DNA of 63,456 nt from Anaerolineales bacterium (lineage in GTDB: Bacteria > Chloroflexota > Anaerolineae > Anaerolineales > UBA11858). The notes beneath the pieces were generated by a model that did no database searches, was not told the origin of the DNA, and was given only the letters and a program-made list of their open reading frames with translations. The DNA is taken from assembly GCA_024763275.1 (NCBI GenBank), contig JANTFT010000001.1, forward strand, positions 1 to 63,456, written 5' to 3'. Shown here in pieces: positions 41,144 through 50,001 of this stretch (the first letter of the stretch is position 1; each line of letters opens with the position of its first letter). Made by a program: the position numbers and the translations under genes.

Positions 41144-42067
41144 ATGTTCCGCAATCGGCTGCCCGGCTCCCTCAGCGTGGTTCTGCTCCTGGTTCTTTCT
41201 GCCTGCAGTCTCATTACTGTGGGAGAGGATTCCGGGAATCCTGCTCAGCTTGCCAGGGAACCATCTGTTACGGAGAGCCCAGCTCCTGCTGGTACAACTG
41301 CTGTCATTCCAACCCCTCTTCCGCCGTCAGCCACTCCCACGACTCAAGAAACCCCACCAACCTGCACTGCAGACAGGGGTTCTGTGCAGGCCTACGAAAT
41401 TCCCTGGCAGGATGAGACCCTCACCGGCAGGATCTACACCCCTCCCTGTTATGGCCAGGACCCGGACCGGCGTTATCCGACCCTGTACCTGCTCCACGGC
41501 GCGACGGAGACCGATCAGCAGTGGGATGACCTGGGCGTGGATGAGCTGGCTGATGAGCTGATTACCGGGGGAGAGATTCCCCCCTTGATCATCGTCATGC
41601 CCCGGGAGATCACCTGGCTGAGCCTTCCTGATGATCCCTTCGGGGACCAACTGGTGCAGGTGGTGATCCCCTGGGTTGAACGCCGCTACCAGGCGGATCC
41701 AAACCGGGGGGACCGGGCAGTGGGGGGATTGTCCCGGGGCGGAAATTGGGCTATCCGGCTGGGCTTGCTGCACTGGGGGTTGTTCGGATCTCTGGGAGGG
41801 CACAGCGCCCCGCTCTTTTACGGCGATTTGAAACGGGTACCCGGCTGGCTGGAAGGCATCCCGGCGGAAAAGATACCCCGCATTTATCTGGATATTGGAG
41901 AAGGCGATAAGAATCTGGACGAAGCCCGGGCTTTCCGGGATATTCTCCTTGCGGAAGGGATTGAGCCGGAATGGCATCTGAATCCCGGATTGCACAATGA
42001 GGCTTACTGGCGCTCCCACCTGAAAGAGTACCTGCTGTGGTACAGTTCAGGCTGGAAGGATCGTTAA
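41144..42067 (+). CDS. alpha/beta-hydrolase esterase lipoprotein
   Basis: A 307-residue lipoprotein: signal and lipobox (LSVVLLLVLSAC), a Thr/Pro-rich linker to about residue 80, then an esterase-D-type hydrolase. The oxyanion segment is YLLHGATETDQQW, the nucleophile elbow GLSRGG (Ser), the acid DIGEGDKN and the His GLHNEAYW. It acts outside the membrane on an ester or acyl substrate. It follows the bactofilin stop by 4 nt. Confidence 0.85.
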   Translation: MFRNRLPGSLSVVLLLVLSACSLITVGEDSGNPAQLAREPSVTESPAPAGTTAVIPTPLPPSATPTTQETPPTCTADRGSVQAYEIPWQDETLTGRIYTPPCYGQDPDRRYPTLYLLHGATETDQQWDDLGVDELADELITGGEIPPLIIVMPREITWLSLPDDPFGDQLVQVVIPWVERRYQADPNRGDRAVGGLSRGGNWAIRLGLLHWGLFGSLGGHSAPLFYGDLKRVPGWLEGIPAEKIPRIYLDIGEGDKNLDEARAFRDILLAEGIEPEWHLNPGLHNEAYWRSHLKEYLLWYSSGWKDR

Positions 42068-42096
42068 TCAAAGAGAGTTAAGGAACAGGAAATCCC

Positions 42097-43803
42097 ATGA
42101 AAACACCAGCGTTTGAAAAATTCTCGGAAATGAATTGGGACGAGATCGAGCCCCTTTACCAGGAACTGCAGGGGGAAGAGCTCGGGGAAGCTAACCTCGC
42201 AGAGTGGATGACCGGCTGGTCCGACCTGCGCAAACTGGTCGATGAGAGGTATGCCAGGCTCTCCCTGGCCACCGAGCTGGATACCACGGACGAGGAGGCT
42301 GAAAAGGCCTATCACGCCTTTTTAGAAGACATCTATCCGGCTGCCCAGGCAGCGGACCAAAAGCTGAAAGAAAAGCTACTGGACAGCAAACTGGTTCCCG
42401 TGGGGATGGAAGTCATCCTCAAGAAAATGCGGACGGAAGCGGATTTGTTCCGGGAGAAGAACCTGCCCCTGATGACCGATGAATCCAAGCTCGGCACCAA
42501 CTACAGCAAGATCCTCGGCGCCCAAACCGTGGAATGGCAGGGAGAAGAGCTCACCCTGACCCAGGTCAAGTCCGCTATGCTGACCGCAGACCGCAAGCTG
42601 CGCAAGCAGCTCTGGGAGCTGACTTCTGAGCGCCAGCTGGCGGACCGGAAAGCCATCAATCAGCTGTGGGTGAAATTCATGGACATCCGCTCCCAGCTGG
42701 CAGCCAACGCCGGCTTTGATGATTACCGCTCCTTCCGCTGGCTGCAGCGGCTAAGGCTGGATTACAGCCCGGAGGACAGCGCGCAGTTGCTGGCGGCGAT
42801 CAAGCAGGTCGCCGTGCCGGCGGCCACCCGGGTATATGAACGCTATCTGAAGCGCCTGGGAATCGACAGCGTGCGCCCCTGGGATTTACTCAACAACCAG
42901 ACTACTTTTCACCTCCCGGCCATCCAGGCTTTTAAGACCGAGGAGGAATTCATTGACCGGGTGGGGTCGATCTTCGACAAGTTGGATCCGGTGCTGGGCG
43001 GCTATTTCAGCACCATGCGTGAGAAAAAGCTGCTGGATCTGATGAATCGCAAAGGCAAAGGCCCGGGAGGTTTCTGTACCTCTTTCGCCACGACCGGGAT
43101 GCCGTTCATCTTCATGAACGCGGTGGGGAAAAGCTCTGATCTGCGGGTGCTCTTTCACGAAAGCGGGCATGCCTTCCATGTCTTTGAGCGCATCAACCTG
43201 CCTTACCACCATCAATGGCGGCCCGGGCTGGAATTTGCCGAAGTCGCCTCGACTGCGATGGAATTACTGGCGGTACCTTATCTGGGGGAATCCCGGGGTG
43301 GTTTTATGTCCGAAAAGGAGGCAGCCATCACCCGGCTGCTGAACCTGGAAGAGAAGCTGCTCTTCTGGCCTTATATGGCTGTGGTGGTAGCCTTCCAGCA
43401 CTGGGTCTACGAAAATCATCCCCAGGGGAAGGACCCCGCTGCCTGCGACAGGAAGTGGTCCGAGCTGATCGATGAATACATGCCGGCAGTAGATTGGTCT
43501 GGATTCGAAGAGGTCAAGAAGACCGGCTGGCACCGCAAGTTGCACATTCACCAGGCTCCTTTTTATTATATTGAGTACGGCCTGGCTTCCCTGGGCGCCT
43601 TCCAGATCATGGTGAAAGCCCGCCAGGATCAGGCCCAGGCCCTCCGGGATTACCGCCGCGCTCTGGCTCTGGGCGGCACAGTCTCGCTGCCGGATCTCTA
43701 CCAGGCGGCAGGTGCTCGATTGGCTTTTGACGCCGACACCTTGAAATCGGTTGTGGACTTGATAGAGAACGATCTGAAAGAGCTGGAAACCAGCATAGCC
43801 TGA
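42097..43803 (+). CDS. M3-family oligoendopeptidase
   Basis: A 568-residue cytoplasmic zinc peptidase. The catalytic motif is LFHESGHAFHVF (HExxH with the following family motif), the third ligand lies in FAEVASTAMELLA, and a C-terminal QAPFYYIEYGLASLGAFQI segment matches the thimet/PepF group. It trims short peptides. AGGAA lies just upstream of the ATG. No partner gene is evident. Confidence 0.93.
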   Translation: MKTPAFEKFSEMNWDEIEPLYQELQGEELGEANLAEWMTGWSDLRKLVDERYARLSLATELDTTDEEAEKAYHAFLEDIYPAAQAADQKLKEKLLDSKLVPVGMEVILKKMRTEADLFREKNLPLMTDESKLGTNYSKILGAQTVEWQGEELTLTQVKSAMLTADRKLRKQLWELTSERQLADRKAINQLWVKFMDIRSQLAANAGFDDYRSFRWLQRLRLDYSPEDSAQLLAAIKQVAVPAATRVYERYLKRLGIDSVRPWDLLNNQTTFHLPAIQAFKTEEEFIDRVGSIFDKLDPVLGGYFSTMREKKLLDLMNRKGKGPGGFCTSFATTGMPFIFMNAVGKSSDLRVLFHESGHAFHVFERINLPYHHQWRPGLEFAEVASTAMELLAVPYLGESRGGFMSEKEAAITRLLNLEEKLLFWPYMAVVVAFQHWVYENHPQGKDPAACDRKWSELIDEYMPAVDWSGFEEVKKTGWHRKLHIHQAPFYYIEYGLASLGAFQIMVKARQDQAQALRDYRRALALGGTVSLPDLYQAAGARLAFDADTLKSVVDLIENDLKELETSIA

Positions 43804-43862
43804 TCACGGAATGGCAGCTGGGGGTATGTCTTTTGTCAGTACCTTCCGGTTGGCCTCTCCGT

Positions 43863-43868
43863 TATAAT
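43863..43868 (+). promoter_or_regulatory. -10 box upstream of the nucleotidyltransferase
   Basis: A perfect TATAAT 35 nt before the start codon, without a well-spaced -35 box. Confidence 0.45.
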
Positions 43869-43903
43869 GATATCCTGGAACAAGGTTCATTAAAGGGGTT
43901 TAT

Positions 43904-44917
43904 ATGGCCAAGAAATTGAAGATCGTCATTCCCATGGCGGGATATGGTAAACGGCTGCGCCCCCATACCTGGAGCAGGCCCAAGCAGCTGCTCAACCTGG
44001 CCGGGAAAACGGTCATTGAACATGTGCTGGACACTTTTAACAGCCTGCCTACCAGCCTTGAGGCTGAATACGTGTTTATCATCGGCTACCTGGGCGACAC
44101 CATCAAGGCTTTCATGGCGGAAGAATATCCTGACCTGCCTGTTCAGTATGTGGTTCAGGGTGAGATGAAAGGTCAGTCGCATGCCATCCACCTGGCCAAG
44201 GAGCTGATCGATGGCCCGATGATCATGGTTTTCGCGGATACCCTGATCGAAACCGATCTGGCTTTTCTGGAAGGCGAAGAGGCGGATGTCGTGGCCTGGG
44301 TCAAACCGGTTCCTGACCCCCGCAGATTTGGCGTGGCTGAAGTTGGACCGGACCAGCGCGTCACCCGCTTGATAGAAAAACCCAAGGCCATGGATAACAA
44401 CCTGGCCCTGGTGGGATTTTATTATTTCAAGGATGGGCGCGAACTTATCGCCGCCATCGAGGGTCAGATGAACCAGGAAGTCCAGCTCAAGGGGGAATAT
44501 TTTCTGGCGGACGCCATCAACATCATGCTGGAAAGCGGCGCCTGCCATATGCGCACCGAAAAGGTGCATGTCTGGCTGGATGCCGGCACCTTTGATGCCC
44601 TGCTGAGCACCAACCGCTATCTGCTCGAACACGGTCATGATAATTCCGAGAAAGCTTCCCAGCGTATGGGGATTTGCGTGATTCCTCCTGTCTTCATCCA
44701 TCCCGAGGCGGAAGTGGAAGCCTCAGTCATTGGCCCCAACACAACTGTGGGAGCAGGCTGCAAGGTGCTGCACAGCAGGGTTTCCAATTCGGTCATTGAA
44801 AAGGGATCCCTGGTGGAAAGTGTGGTCCTGGATGGATCCTTGATTGGCCAGGATACTGATTTGAGGGGGAAGTCGAAAGCCCTGATAATCGGGGACAATA
44901 CCGAAATCGAAATCTAG
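43904..44917 (+). CDS. sugar-phosphate nucleotidyltransferase with left-handed beta-helix
   Basis: A 337-residue enzyme of the RmlA/GlmU superfamily. The N-terminal signature is IVIPMAGYGKRLRPHTWSRPKQLL (GxGxRLxP with catalytic Arg and Lys). The metal Asp is in MVFADTLIE. The sugar site is KPVPDPRRFGVAEV. The C-terminus (about 255-335) has hexapeptide repeats forming a left-handed helix (VIGPNTTVGAGCKVLHSRVS). It makes NDP-sugars, probably for the polysaccharide pathway served by the epimerase at 39 kb. AAGGGG precedes the ATG. Confidence 0.88.
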   Translation: MAKKLKIVIPMAGYGKRLRPHTWSRPKQLLNLAGKTVIEHVLDTFNSLPTSLEAEYVFIIGYLGDTIKAFMAEEYPDLPVQYVVQGEMKGQSHAIHLAKELIDGPMIMVFADTLIETDLAFLEGEEADVVAWVKPVPDPRRFGVAEVGPDQRVTRLIEKPKAMDNNLALVGFYYFKDGRELIAAIEGQMNQEVQLKGEYFLADAINIMLESGACHMRTEKVHVWLDAGTFDALLSTNRYLLEHGHDNSEKASQRMGICVIPPVFIHPEAEVEASVIGPNTTVGAGCKVLHSRVSNSVIEKGSLVESVVLDGSLIGQDTDLRGKSKALIIGDNTEIEI

Positions 44918-44938
44918 AACCGTTTACCAAGGAGCCCT

Positions 44939-46105
44939 ATGCCGCGAGAGTTTGTTGCCAAACGAGTTGCCGAACTGAAACCTTCCGGGATCCGCAAGTT
45001 CTTTGACATTGTCGCTACCATGGACGATGTCATTTCTCTGGGTATTGGAGAACCGGATTTCACGACTCCTGAACCAATTCTGGAAGCCGGCATTGAAGCC
45101 CTCCGCCAGGGCGAGACCCACTATACCTCAAATGCCGGCATCTATGAGCTCAGGGAAGCCATCGCTGACCTACTGGAGGAGAAATACCAGGTGCGCTATG
45201 ACCCGGCCAGCGAGGTTGTTGTCACCGTGGGAGTCTCCGAAGCCCTTTACCTGGCGCTGACAGCGGTGATCAACCCCGGGGAAGAGATCATCATTCCCAC
45301 ACCCTGCTTTGTGTCCTACCAGGCCGAAGTGCTGCTGGCTGGCGGGGTGCCGATCGAGGTGCCGGGAACGATGGAAAACGGGTTCCAGCCGGAACCGGAG
45401 CTGATCGAGGCTGCCATCACGCCCAGGACCAAGGCGATTTTCATCGGTTTTCCCAACAACCCCACCGGGGCAGTGGCTACCCGCGAAAACCTGCTGGCCA
45501 TCAGCCGCATTGCCGAGAAGCATGACCTGCTGGTGATCTCTGATGAGATCTATGACAACCTGGTTTACGGTGTCGAGCATGTCTGCTTCGCTTCCCTGCC
45601 GGGCATGAAGGAGCGCACCATCACCCTGAGCGGGTTCTCTAAAAGCTACGCTATGACCGGCTGGCGGGTTGGCTTTGCGGCCGCCCCGGCGGGGATCCTG
45701 CAGGGCCTGGTGCGCATCCACCAGTATACGGTGATGTCTGCCCCATCCGTTTCCCAGCTGGCGGCTCTGGCTGCCATTCAGGTGGGAGCCGACTCCGCTG
45801 AGGAGATGCGCCAGAAATATGACCGCCGGCGCAAATTGATCGTTTCCCGGCTGAACGAGATCGGGCTGGATACCGTTATGCCCCAGGGCGCTTTTTATGC
45901 CTTCCCAAAGATTGCCAGCTCTGGATTGGACGACGAGACCTTTGCCCAGCGTCTGCTGGAGGAAGAGAAGGTGGCTGTGGTGCCCGGATCGGCCTTTGGA
46001 TCGGGAGGGGCTGGCTTTGTGCGCTGCTCCTATGCCACCAAATATGAGCAGATCGAACAGGCTCTGGACCGGATCGAAAAGTTCATGGAACGCCATAAAA
46101 AGTAA
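44939..46105 (+). CDS. class I/II PLP-dependent aminotransferase
   Basis: A 388-residue aminotransferase. The PLP lysine is in LSGFSKSYAMTGWRVGF, the cofactor Asp/Tyr motif is VISDEIYDNLVYG, and the Asn/Pro motif is FIGFPNNPTGAVA. The C-terminal Arg is in GFVRCSYATKYEQI. It resembles aspartate or N-succinyldiaminopimelate transaminases of the fold type I family; the substrate is unresolved. AAGGAG lies just before the ATG. Confidence 0.9.
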   Translation: MPREFVAKRVAELKPSGIRKFFDIVATMDDVISLGIGEPDFTTPEPILEAGIEALRQGETHYTSNAGIYELREAIADLLEEKYQVRYDPASEVVVTVGVSEALYLALTAVINPGEEIIIPTPCFVSYQAEVLLAGGVPIEVPGTMENGFQPEPELIEAAITPRTKAIFIGFPNNPTGAVATRENLLAISRIAEKHDLLVISDEIYDNLVYGVEHVCFASLPGMKERTITLSGFSKSYAMTGWRVGFAAAPAGILQGLVRIHQYTVMSAPSVSQLAALAAIQVGADSAEEMRQKYDRRRKLIVSRLNEIGLDTVMPQGAFYAFPKIASSGLDDETFAQRLLEEEKVAVVPGSAFGSGGAGFVRCSYATKYEQIEQALDRIEKFMERHKK

Positions 46106-46129
46106 ATTGAAGTGCCCCGGACAGGACCA

Positions 46130-46155
46130 AAACGCCTTCCAGCTGGAAGGCGTTT
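46130..46155. terminator. intrinsic terminator, probably bidirectional
   Basis: A perfect 11-bp stem, AAACGCCTTCC and GGAAGGCGTTT with loop AGCT, followed by TATTAATT on the plus strand and TTGG on the minus strand. It lies between the converging aminotransferase and priA genes. Confidence 0.85.
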
Positions 46156-46209
46156 ATTAATTCGGTTCGAGACCTCCAGGATTTCCCCCAATCTCTGGGG
46201 TCGTTCTGG

Positions 46210-48804
46210 CTATAAGATCGCCGGCGGGTTGACCTCGATGATCCACCCCGGTCCAGGATGGTGGTCCCGGACCAGTTTTATGGGATTCGGGCCCTTGACC
46301 AGCAGCTGCCAGCGGTATTCACCGCGGATCTTGCTGAAGTAGGGCGGGGTGGGGCCTACCAGCCGGGTGGACCGGTAGCCTTCCTGTTTGATCCAGCCTG
46401 CCAGGGCCGCGGCGTAGGTCCTGGCCTTACCCTCAGCCGATTTGTTCTCCCGGTCCCGGATTTCCAGGCGGACCAGGTTCTGAAAAGGCGGATATCCCAG
46501 CTCCCGCCGGTAGCCGATCTCCTGATTATAAAAACCCAGGTAATCGTGTCTGGCGGCGGCTTTGATGACATAATGATCCGGCTCGAAGGTCTGCATGATC
46601 ACCTGCCCGCCCAGCGGGCTGCGTCCTGCCCGCCCTGCCACCTGGGTGAGGACCTGGAAGGTGCGCTCAGCCGCCCGGTAGTCCGGCAGATACAGGCTGC
46701 TTTCCGCCAGCACCACACCCACCAGGGTAACCAGAGGCAGGTCCAACCCCTTGGCGAGCATCTGGGTGCCAATGATGACATCTGCCTGGTGGGAGGTAAA
46801 CCTTTTCATGATCTCCCAGTGGGCGCCCTTGGTGCGGGTGGTATCCCGGTCCCAGCGCATGGTGCGGGCCCCGGGGAGCAGTTTTTGCACTTCAACCTCT
46901 ACCTGTTCTGTGCCTGTGCCCATATGGCGGATGCGTTCTGATCCGCAGGCGGGACAGGTGGTGGGAATCGAACGCTGATAGCCGCAGTGGTGGCAGCGCA
47001 AGGAGCGATCCGCCAGGTGGGCGGTCAGTGCGGTATCACAGCGCGGACAGCGCAGGACGTAGCCGCAGTCCCGGCAGAAGACATAGCTGGCGCTGCCGCG
47101 GCGGTTGAGGAAAAGTATGGCCTGCTGGTCCCTGTCCAGGGTGGACCGCAGCGCTGCCTGGAGGGAACGGCTGAATATCGAGCGATTGCCGTTCCGCAAT
47201 TCTGACCGCATATCCACCACCTGGACCTCAGGCAGGCTGGCCATTTGCAGATCTTCATTCACCGCCTGGTAGCGGGGGATCTCCGGGGACTGGCGGGCCT
47301 GATTGAGCTGGACCTGGATGGATCTCCGGTGGGCCAGGATGCGTTCCGGCAGGGAGAGATATGTCCACCTGCCGCGGTCGCTTTGATAGCGGGTGGCGAC
47401 GTTTGGTGTGGCTGATCCCAGGATGCAAACCGCCCCGCTGATCCTGGCGTAAGCCACCGCCGCTGGCAGGGCGTGATAGCGGGGAACGCTGTCTCCCTGG
47501 TAGTAGGAACCATCATGGCACTCGTCAACCACGATCAGCCCGGGATCGGGAAAGGGGGTGAACAGAGCGCTGCGGGGGCCGACTACAATGTCCAGGGCGC
47601 CGGCCCGGGCCAGCCGCCAGGTATCGTAGCGTTCCCCTGGGGATAATTCTGAGTGTAAAACTCCTACCCGGCTCGGAAAACGGCTCATAAAACGGCTGAC
47701 GGTTTGGGGGGTGAGGGCTATTTCCGGCACCATGATGATAGCCTGTTTTCCCTGCCGGAGAGCTTCCTCCACAGCCTGGAGGTAAATTTCTGTCTTTCCT
47801 GATCCGGTGACACCCTGCAGCAGAAAAGGGGCAGGAGCTTCCTGTCTGAAGGCCTCGGAGATCACTTCCCAGACCTGCGCCTGGTCTGGGGTCAGGCGGG
47901 GAGCCTGGCTGGGCTCGACCTCCAGGCCCTCTAGCGGATCGCGCAGGACAGGCACCTCGCGGATCTCAGCCAGGCCCCGCTTGACGAGCTGTTTGAGATC
48001 ATTCAGATTCGCTCCTGTATCCCGGTAGATCTCGGTCAGCGGTAGAGCCTGATCAGCGGCCATGATCATTTTTAAGACCGCCTCCCGCCGGGCCAGAGCC
48101 GCAGGAAAGCCTTTATTGGCCAGGTTCCCCATACCGTCCCGGGCTTCAGCAGGGTTGCCCCGGAATACCAGCCGGCGCTCCAGTTTGGGTTTGACCGAGG
48201 GATCTCCCAGGGTAGAATGGCTGACAAGCACCCCGCGCCTGGCCAGCGCTCCGGCTGTCTTTCGCCAATTCTTGTGGGGTAGAGCCCGATCCAGCTGCCG
48301 GCCCCGGAGCGGACCGCGTTCGCGCAGAAGATCCACCAGCCGCTGCTGCGCGGGAGTGATCTCCTCCAGGAGAGGTTCCCCGGATTCCAGCTGTGCCAGG
48401 CTGTCTTCAGGAAGGCGGTATTCGATATCAGCCTGGACGCTTAAACCCGCCGGGACCATGGCCAGCAGGGTGACGCCCAGGGGGGAAAGCGTCTCTTCTG
48501 ATATATAGTGAGCCAGATTGATCTGCAAGGGAGTGAGGACCGGGTCAGGATCGAGTATCTTTCCGACAGCCTTGGTTATAGGAACGGCCGGGAATTCCGG
48601 GAAATCCACGATCACGCCCTGGACATTCTGCCGGCCGAAGGGTACTTCCACCAGCTGGCCGAGCTGGTAGGCTTCCTCCTGATCTGGGGGTAGATGATAG
48701 TCGAAGATGCCCTGGACCTGCGGGACGTTGACCCCAATGCGGGCGTAGCGCGGCGGCTGCGTCCCGGAGGGGGGAGAGAATTGATCGCGTCCAGTCTCAG
48801 TCAC
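46210..48804 (-). CDS. priA: primosomal protein N' (helicase PriA)
   Basis: An 864-residue replication-restart helicase. An N-terminal PriA 3'-DNA-binding domain precedes Walker A LLQGVTGSGKTE, the DECHD box (Walker B), the Gln-rich helicase motifs (GTQMLAKGLDLP, QVAGRAGRS) and the zinc module CRDCGYVLRCPRC ... CHHCGYQRSIPTTCPAC. It reloads DnaB at stalled forks. The GTG start at 48804 overlaps the amrB stop by 8 nt. Confidence 0.95.
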   Translation of the reverse strand: MTETGRDQFSPPSGTQPPRYARIGVNVPQVQGIFDYHLPPDQEEAYQLGQLVEVPFGRQNVQGVIVDFPEFPAVPITKAVGKILDPDPVLTPLQINLAHYISEETLSPLGVTLLAMVPAGLSVQADIEYRLPEDSLAQLESGEPLLEEITPAQQRLVDLLRERGPLRGRQLDRALPHKNWRKTAGALARRGVLVSHSTLGDPSVKPKLERRLVFRGNPAEARDGMGNLANKGFPAALARREAVLKMIMAADQALPLTEIYRDTGANLNDLKQLVKRGLAEIREVPVLRDPLEGLEVEPSQAPRLTPDQAQVWEVISEAFRQEAPAPFLLQGVTGSGKTEIYLQAVEEALRQGKQAIIMVPEIALTPQTVSRFMSRFPSRVGVLHSELSPGERYDTWRLARAGALDIVVGPRSALFTPFPDPGLIVVDECHDGSYYQGDSVPRYHALPAAVAYARISGAVCILGSATPNVATRYQSDRGRWTYLSLPERILAHRRSIQVQLNQARQSPEIPRYQAVNEDLQMASLPEVQVVDMRSELRNGNRSIFSRSLQAALRSTLDRDQQAILFLNRRGSASYVFCRDCGYVLRCPRCDTALTAHLADRSLRCHHCGYQRSIPTTCPACGSERIRHMGTGTEQVEVEVQKLLPGARTMRWDRDTTRTKGAHWEIMKRFTSHQADVIIGTQMLAKGLDLPLVTLVGVVLAESSLYLPDYRAAERTFQVLTQVAGRAGRSPLGGQVIMQTFEPDHYVIKAAARHDYLGFYNQEIGYRRELGYPPFQNLVRLEIRDRENKSAEGKARTYAAALAGWIKQEGYRSTRLVGPTPPYFSKIRGEYRWQLLVKGPNPIKLVRDHHPGPGWIIEVNPPAIL

Positions 48805-49630
48805 GTGTCAGGACAGCGGAAGTGTAGCCCACCACGCTGGTGTTATCGCCGGTGACATCACCGGAATTGGCGTAGTTTAATATCTGAGCAGTCACCCCGT
48901 CAGCGGTGGCGGCAGCCCAGATTACAGCTGCCAGGGGTCCCAATCCGCAGGCTGATCCGGTACCGCTGTTGTGGGCCCGGTAGAGACCCACCGGATCCAG
49001 GTTCTGGATGTTCTTGATAATTGTCTGATCCAGCTGCCTGGCTTTGCTGGAGGGGTGGAAGTGGGAGAGGTCCGTGCTGGCAGCCAGCAGGGCATTCCGG
49101 GAGTCGGCTTCCTTGGCCAGGATAGAACCCAGGGTCTTCATCAGGTCTGGGTCCTGCTGGCGGATCATCAGCGGCACCATCCGGAAGCCCGGAGGGAGGA
49201 CGCGCTGGAAAAAGGGCAGCAGGATCTCAACGGCGTGTTCCCCATCCCGGCGGATCTCCGTTAAGCCAACCCCGGCCTTTTTTTCGAGCTGGGCATTGAT
49301 CGCGCCGATGGCTTCCCGGTCAACCAGTATGTTGCCCAGCGGCGTTTGATAGGCATCGTGTCCTGTGGTGAGGATATCCCCGGGATGGTATTGGTGGAAA
49401 GGTGAGAGAATGATCACCAGATCGGGCTGGCTTCCCTGCAAGGCGCGGAAGGCGTAGCCCGCCACTGGCCCGGAATAGACGTGGCCGGCGTGGGGCGACA
49501 CCAGGGCGACCACCTTGCCCTTGATCTCCGGGATGGTGGCGTTTTGAATATAGCTGTCCACGGATTCAGCCAATTCCCGCGGATCGGCAGGATACCAGCG
49601 GCCGGCCAATGGAGAAGGTCGAATGTCCAT
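48797..49630 (-). CDS. amrB: AmmeMemoRadiSam system protein B (Memo-like)
   Basis: A 277-residue MEMO1/class III dioxygenase-like protein. Family motifs are PLAGRWYPADPREL, VSPHAGHVYSGPVAGYAF, GEHAVEILLPFFQ, ASTDLSHFHP and GSACGLGPLAAVIW; the His residues that would bind metal are present. In bacteria it is often found with a radical SAM AmrS and an AMMECR1 protein, but neither is nearby. It shares a transcript with priA. Confidence 0.92.
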   Translation of the reverse strand: MDIRPSPLAGRWYPADPRELAESVDSYIQNATIPEIKGKVVALVSPHAGHVYSGPVAGYAFRALQGSQPDLVIILSPFHQYHPGDILTTGHDAYQTPLGNILVDREAIGAINAQLEKKAGVGLTEIRRDGEHAVEILLPFFQRVLPPGFRMVPLMIRQQDPDLMKTLGSILAKEADSRNALLAASTDLSHFHPSSKARQLDQTIIKNIQNLDPVGLYRAHNSGTGSACGLGPLAAVIWAAATADGVTAQILNYANSGDVTGDNTSVVGYTSAVLTRD

Positions 49631-49654
49631 AATTGTTTATTCCCCTATACTTCG

Positions 49655-49663
49655 ATTTTAGCA
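49655..49663 (-). promoter_or_regulatory. extended -10 promoter of the amrB-priA transcript
   Basis: On the minus strand TGC-TAAAAT, 25 nt before the amrB start. It is divergent from the promoter at 49716-49724. Confidence 0.5.
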
Positions 49664-49715
49664 CAGGTGTGTGGTACTGGAGGTGAGGTCTCCAAAAAGA
49701 ACGGGAACCCGCTTG

Positions 49716-49724
49716 TGTTATACT
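49716..49724 (+). promoter_or_regulatory. extended -10 promoter of the selenoprotein gene
   Basis: TGT-TATACT, 26 nt before the ATG at 49751, with AGGAG 7 nt before that ATG. Confidence 0.55.
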
Positions 49725-49750
49725 AATTGGCAATTATCAGGAGCTGGTTC

Positions 49751-49996
49751 ATGAAATATCACATTTCCATCGAATACTGTATTCCTTGACACTATCTTCC
49801 CAGAGCTCTCAGTTTGGAGAGTGCCTTTAGAAGGGAATACTCTGACATCATCTCTGATATTGAACTGATAGAATCGGCTGGTGGCGCTTTTGAGGTCAGG
49901 GTGGATGGGACCTTGATCTATTCAAAACTGGAAACAGGCCGCCATGCCGACCCCCAGGAGATACTGGGGCTGTTCAGGAATTATATTAAGGAGTGA
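49751..49996 (+). CDS. SelW/Rdx-family selenoprotein (CxxU, in-frame TGA)
   Basis: The reading frame from the ATG at 49751 contains a TGA at 49787-49789 (codon 13), exactly where Rdx-family proteins have the second residue of the CxxC/CxxU redox motif: MKYHISIEYCIP-U-HYLPRALSLE. Beyond it the frame stays open for 68 codons and gives the family's C-terminal half (ESAGGAFEVRVDGTLIYSKLE then TGRH), 81 residues in all. AGGAG 7 nt before the ATG and an extended -10 promoter support this start; a start after the TGA has none. A hairpin (GCTCTC / GAGAGT, loop AGTTTG) begins 15 nt after the TGA and places its loop G about 22 nt away, as in bacterial SECIS elements. The stop overlaps the trpS ribosome-binding region. 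A decayed gene is the alternative. Confidence 0.8.
49805..49822 (+). promoter_or_regulatory. putative bacterial SECIS hairpin
   Basis: A 6-bp stem (GCTCTC with GAGAGT, last pair G-U) closed by the loop AGTTTG, extended by TTCCC (49797-49801) pairing with GGGAA (49833-49837) across internal loops. A G occupies the second loop position and lies 23 nt beyond the UGA, within the range known for bacterial SECIS. Confidence 0.55.
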
Positions 49997-50001
49997 AGCG
50001 A

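Noticed and set aside
46161-46171. GGTTCGAGACC resembling a tRNA T-loop
   Set aside because: No D-arm, anticodon arm or acceptor stem can be placed around it; the sequence before it is the terminator hairpin of the aminotransferase gene.
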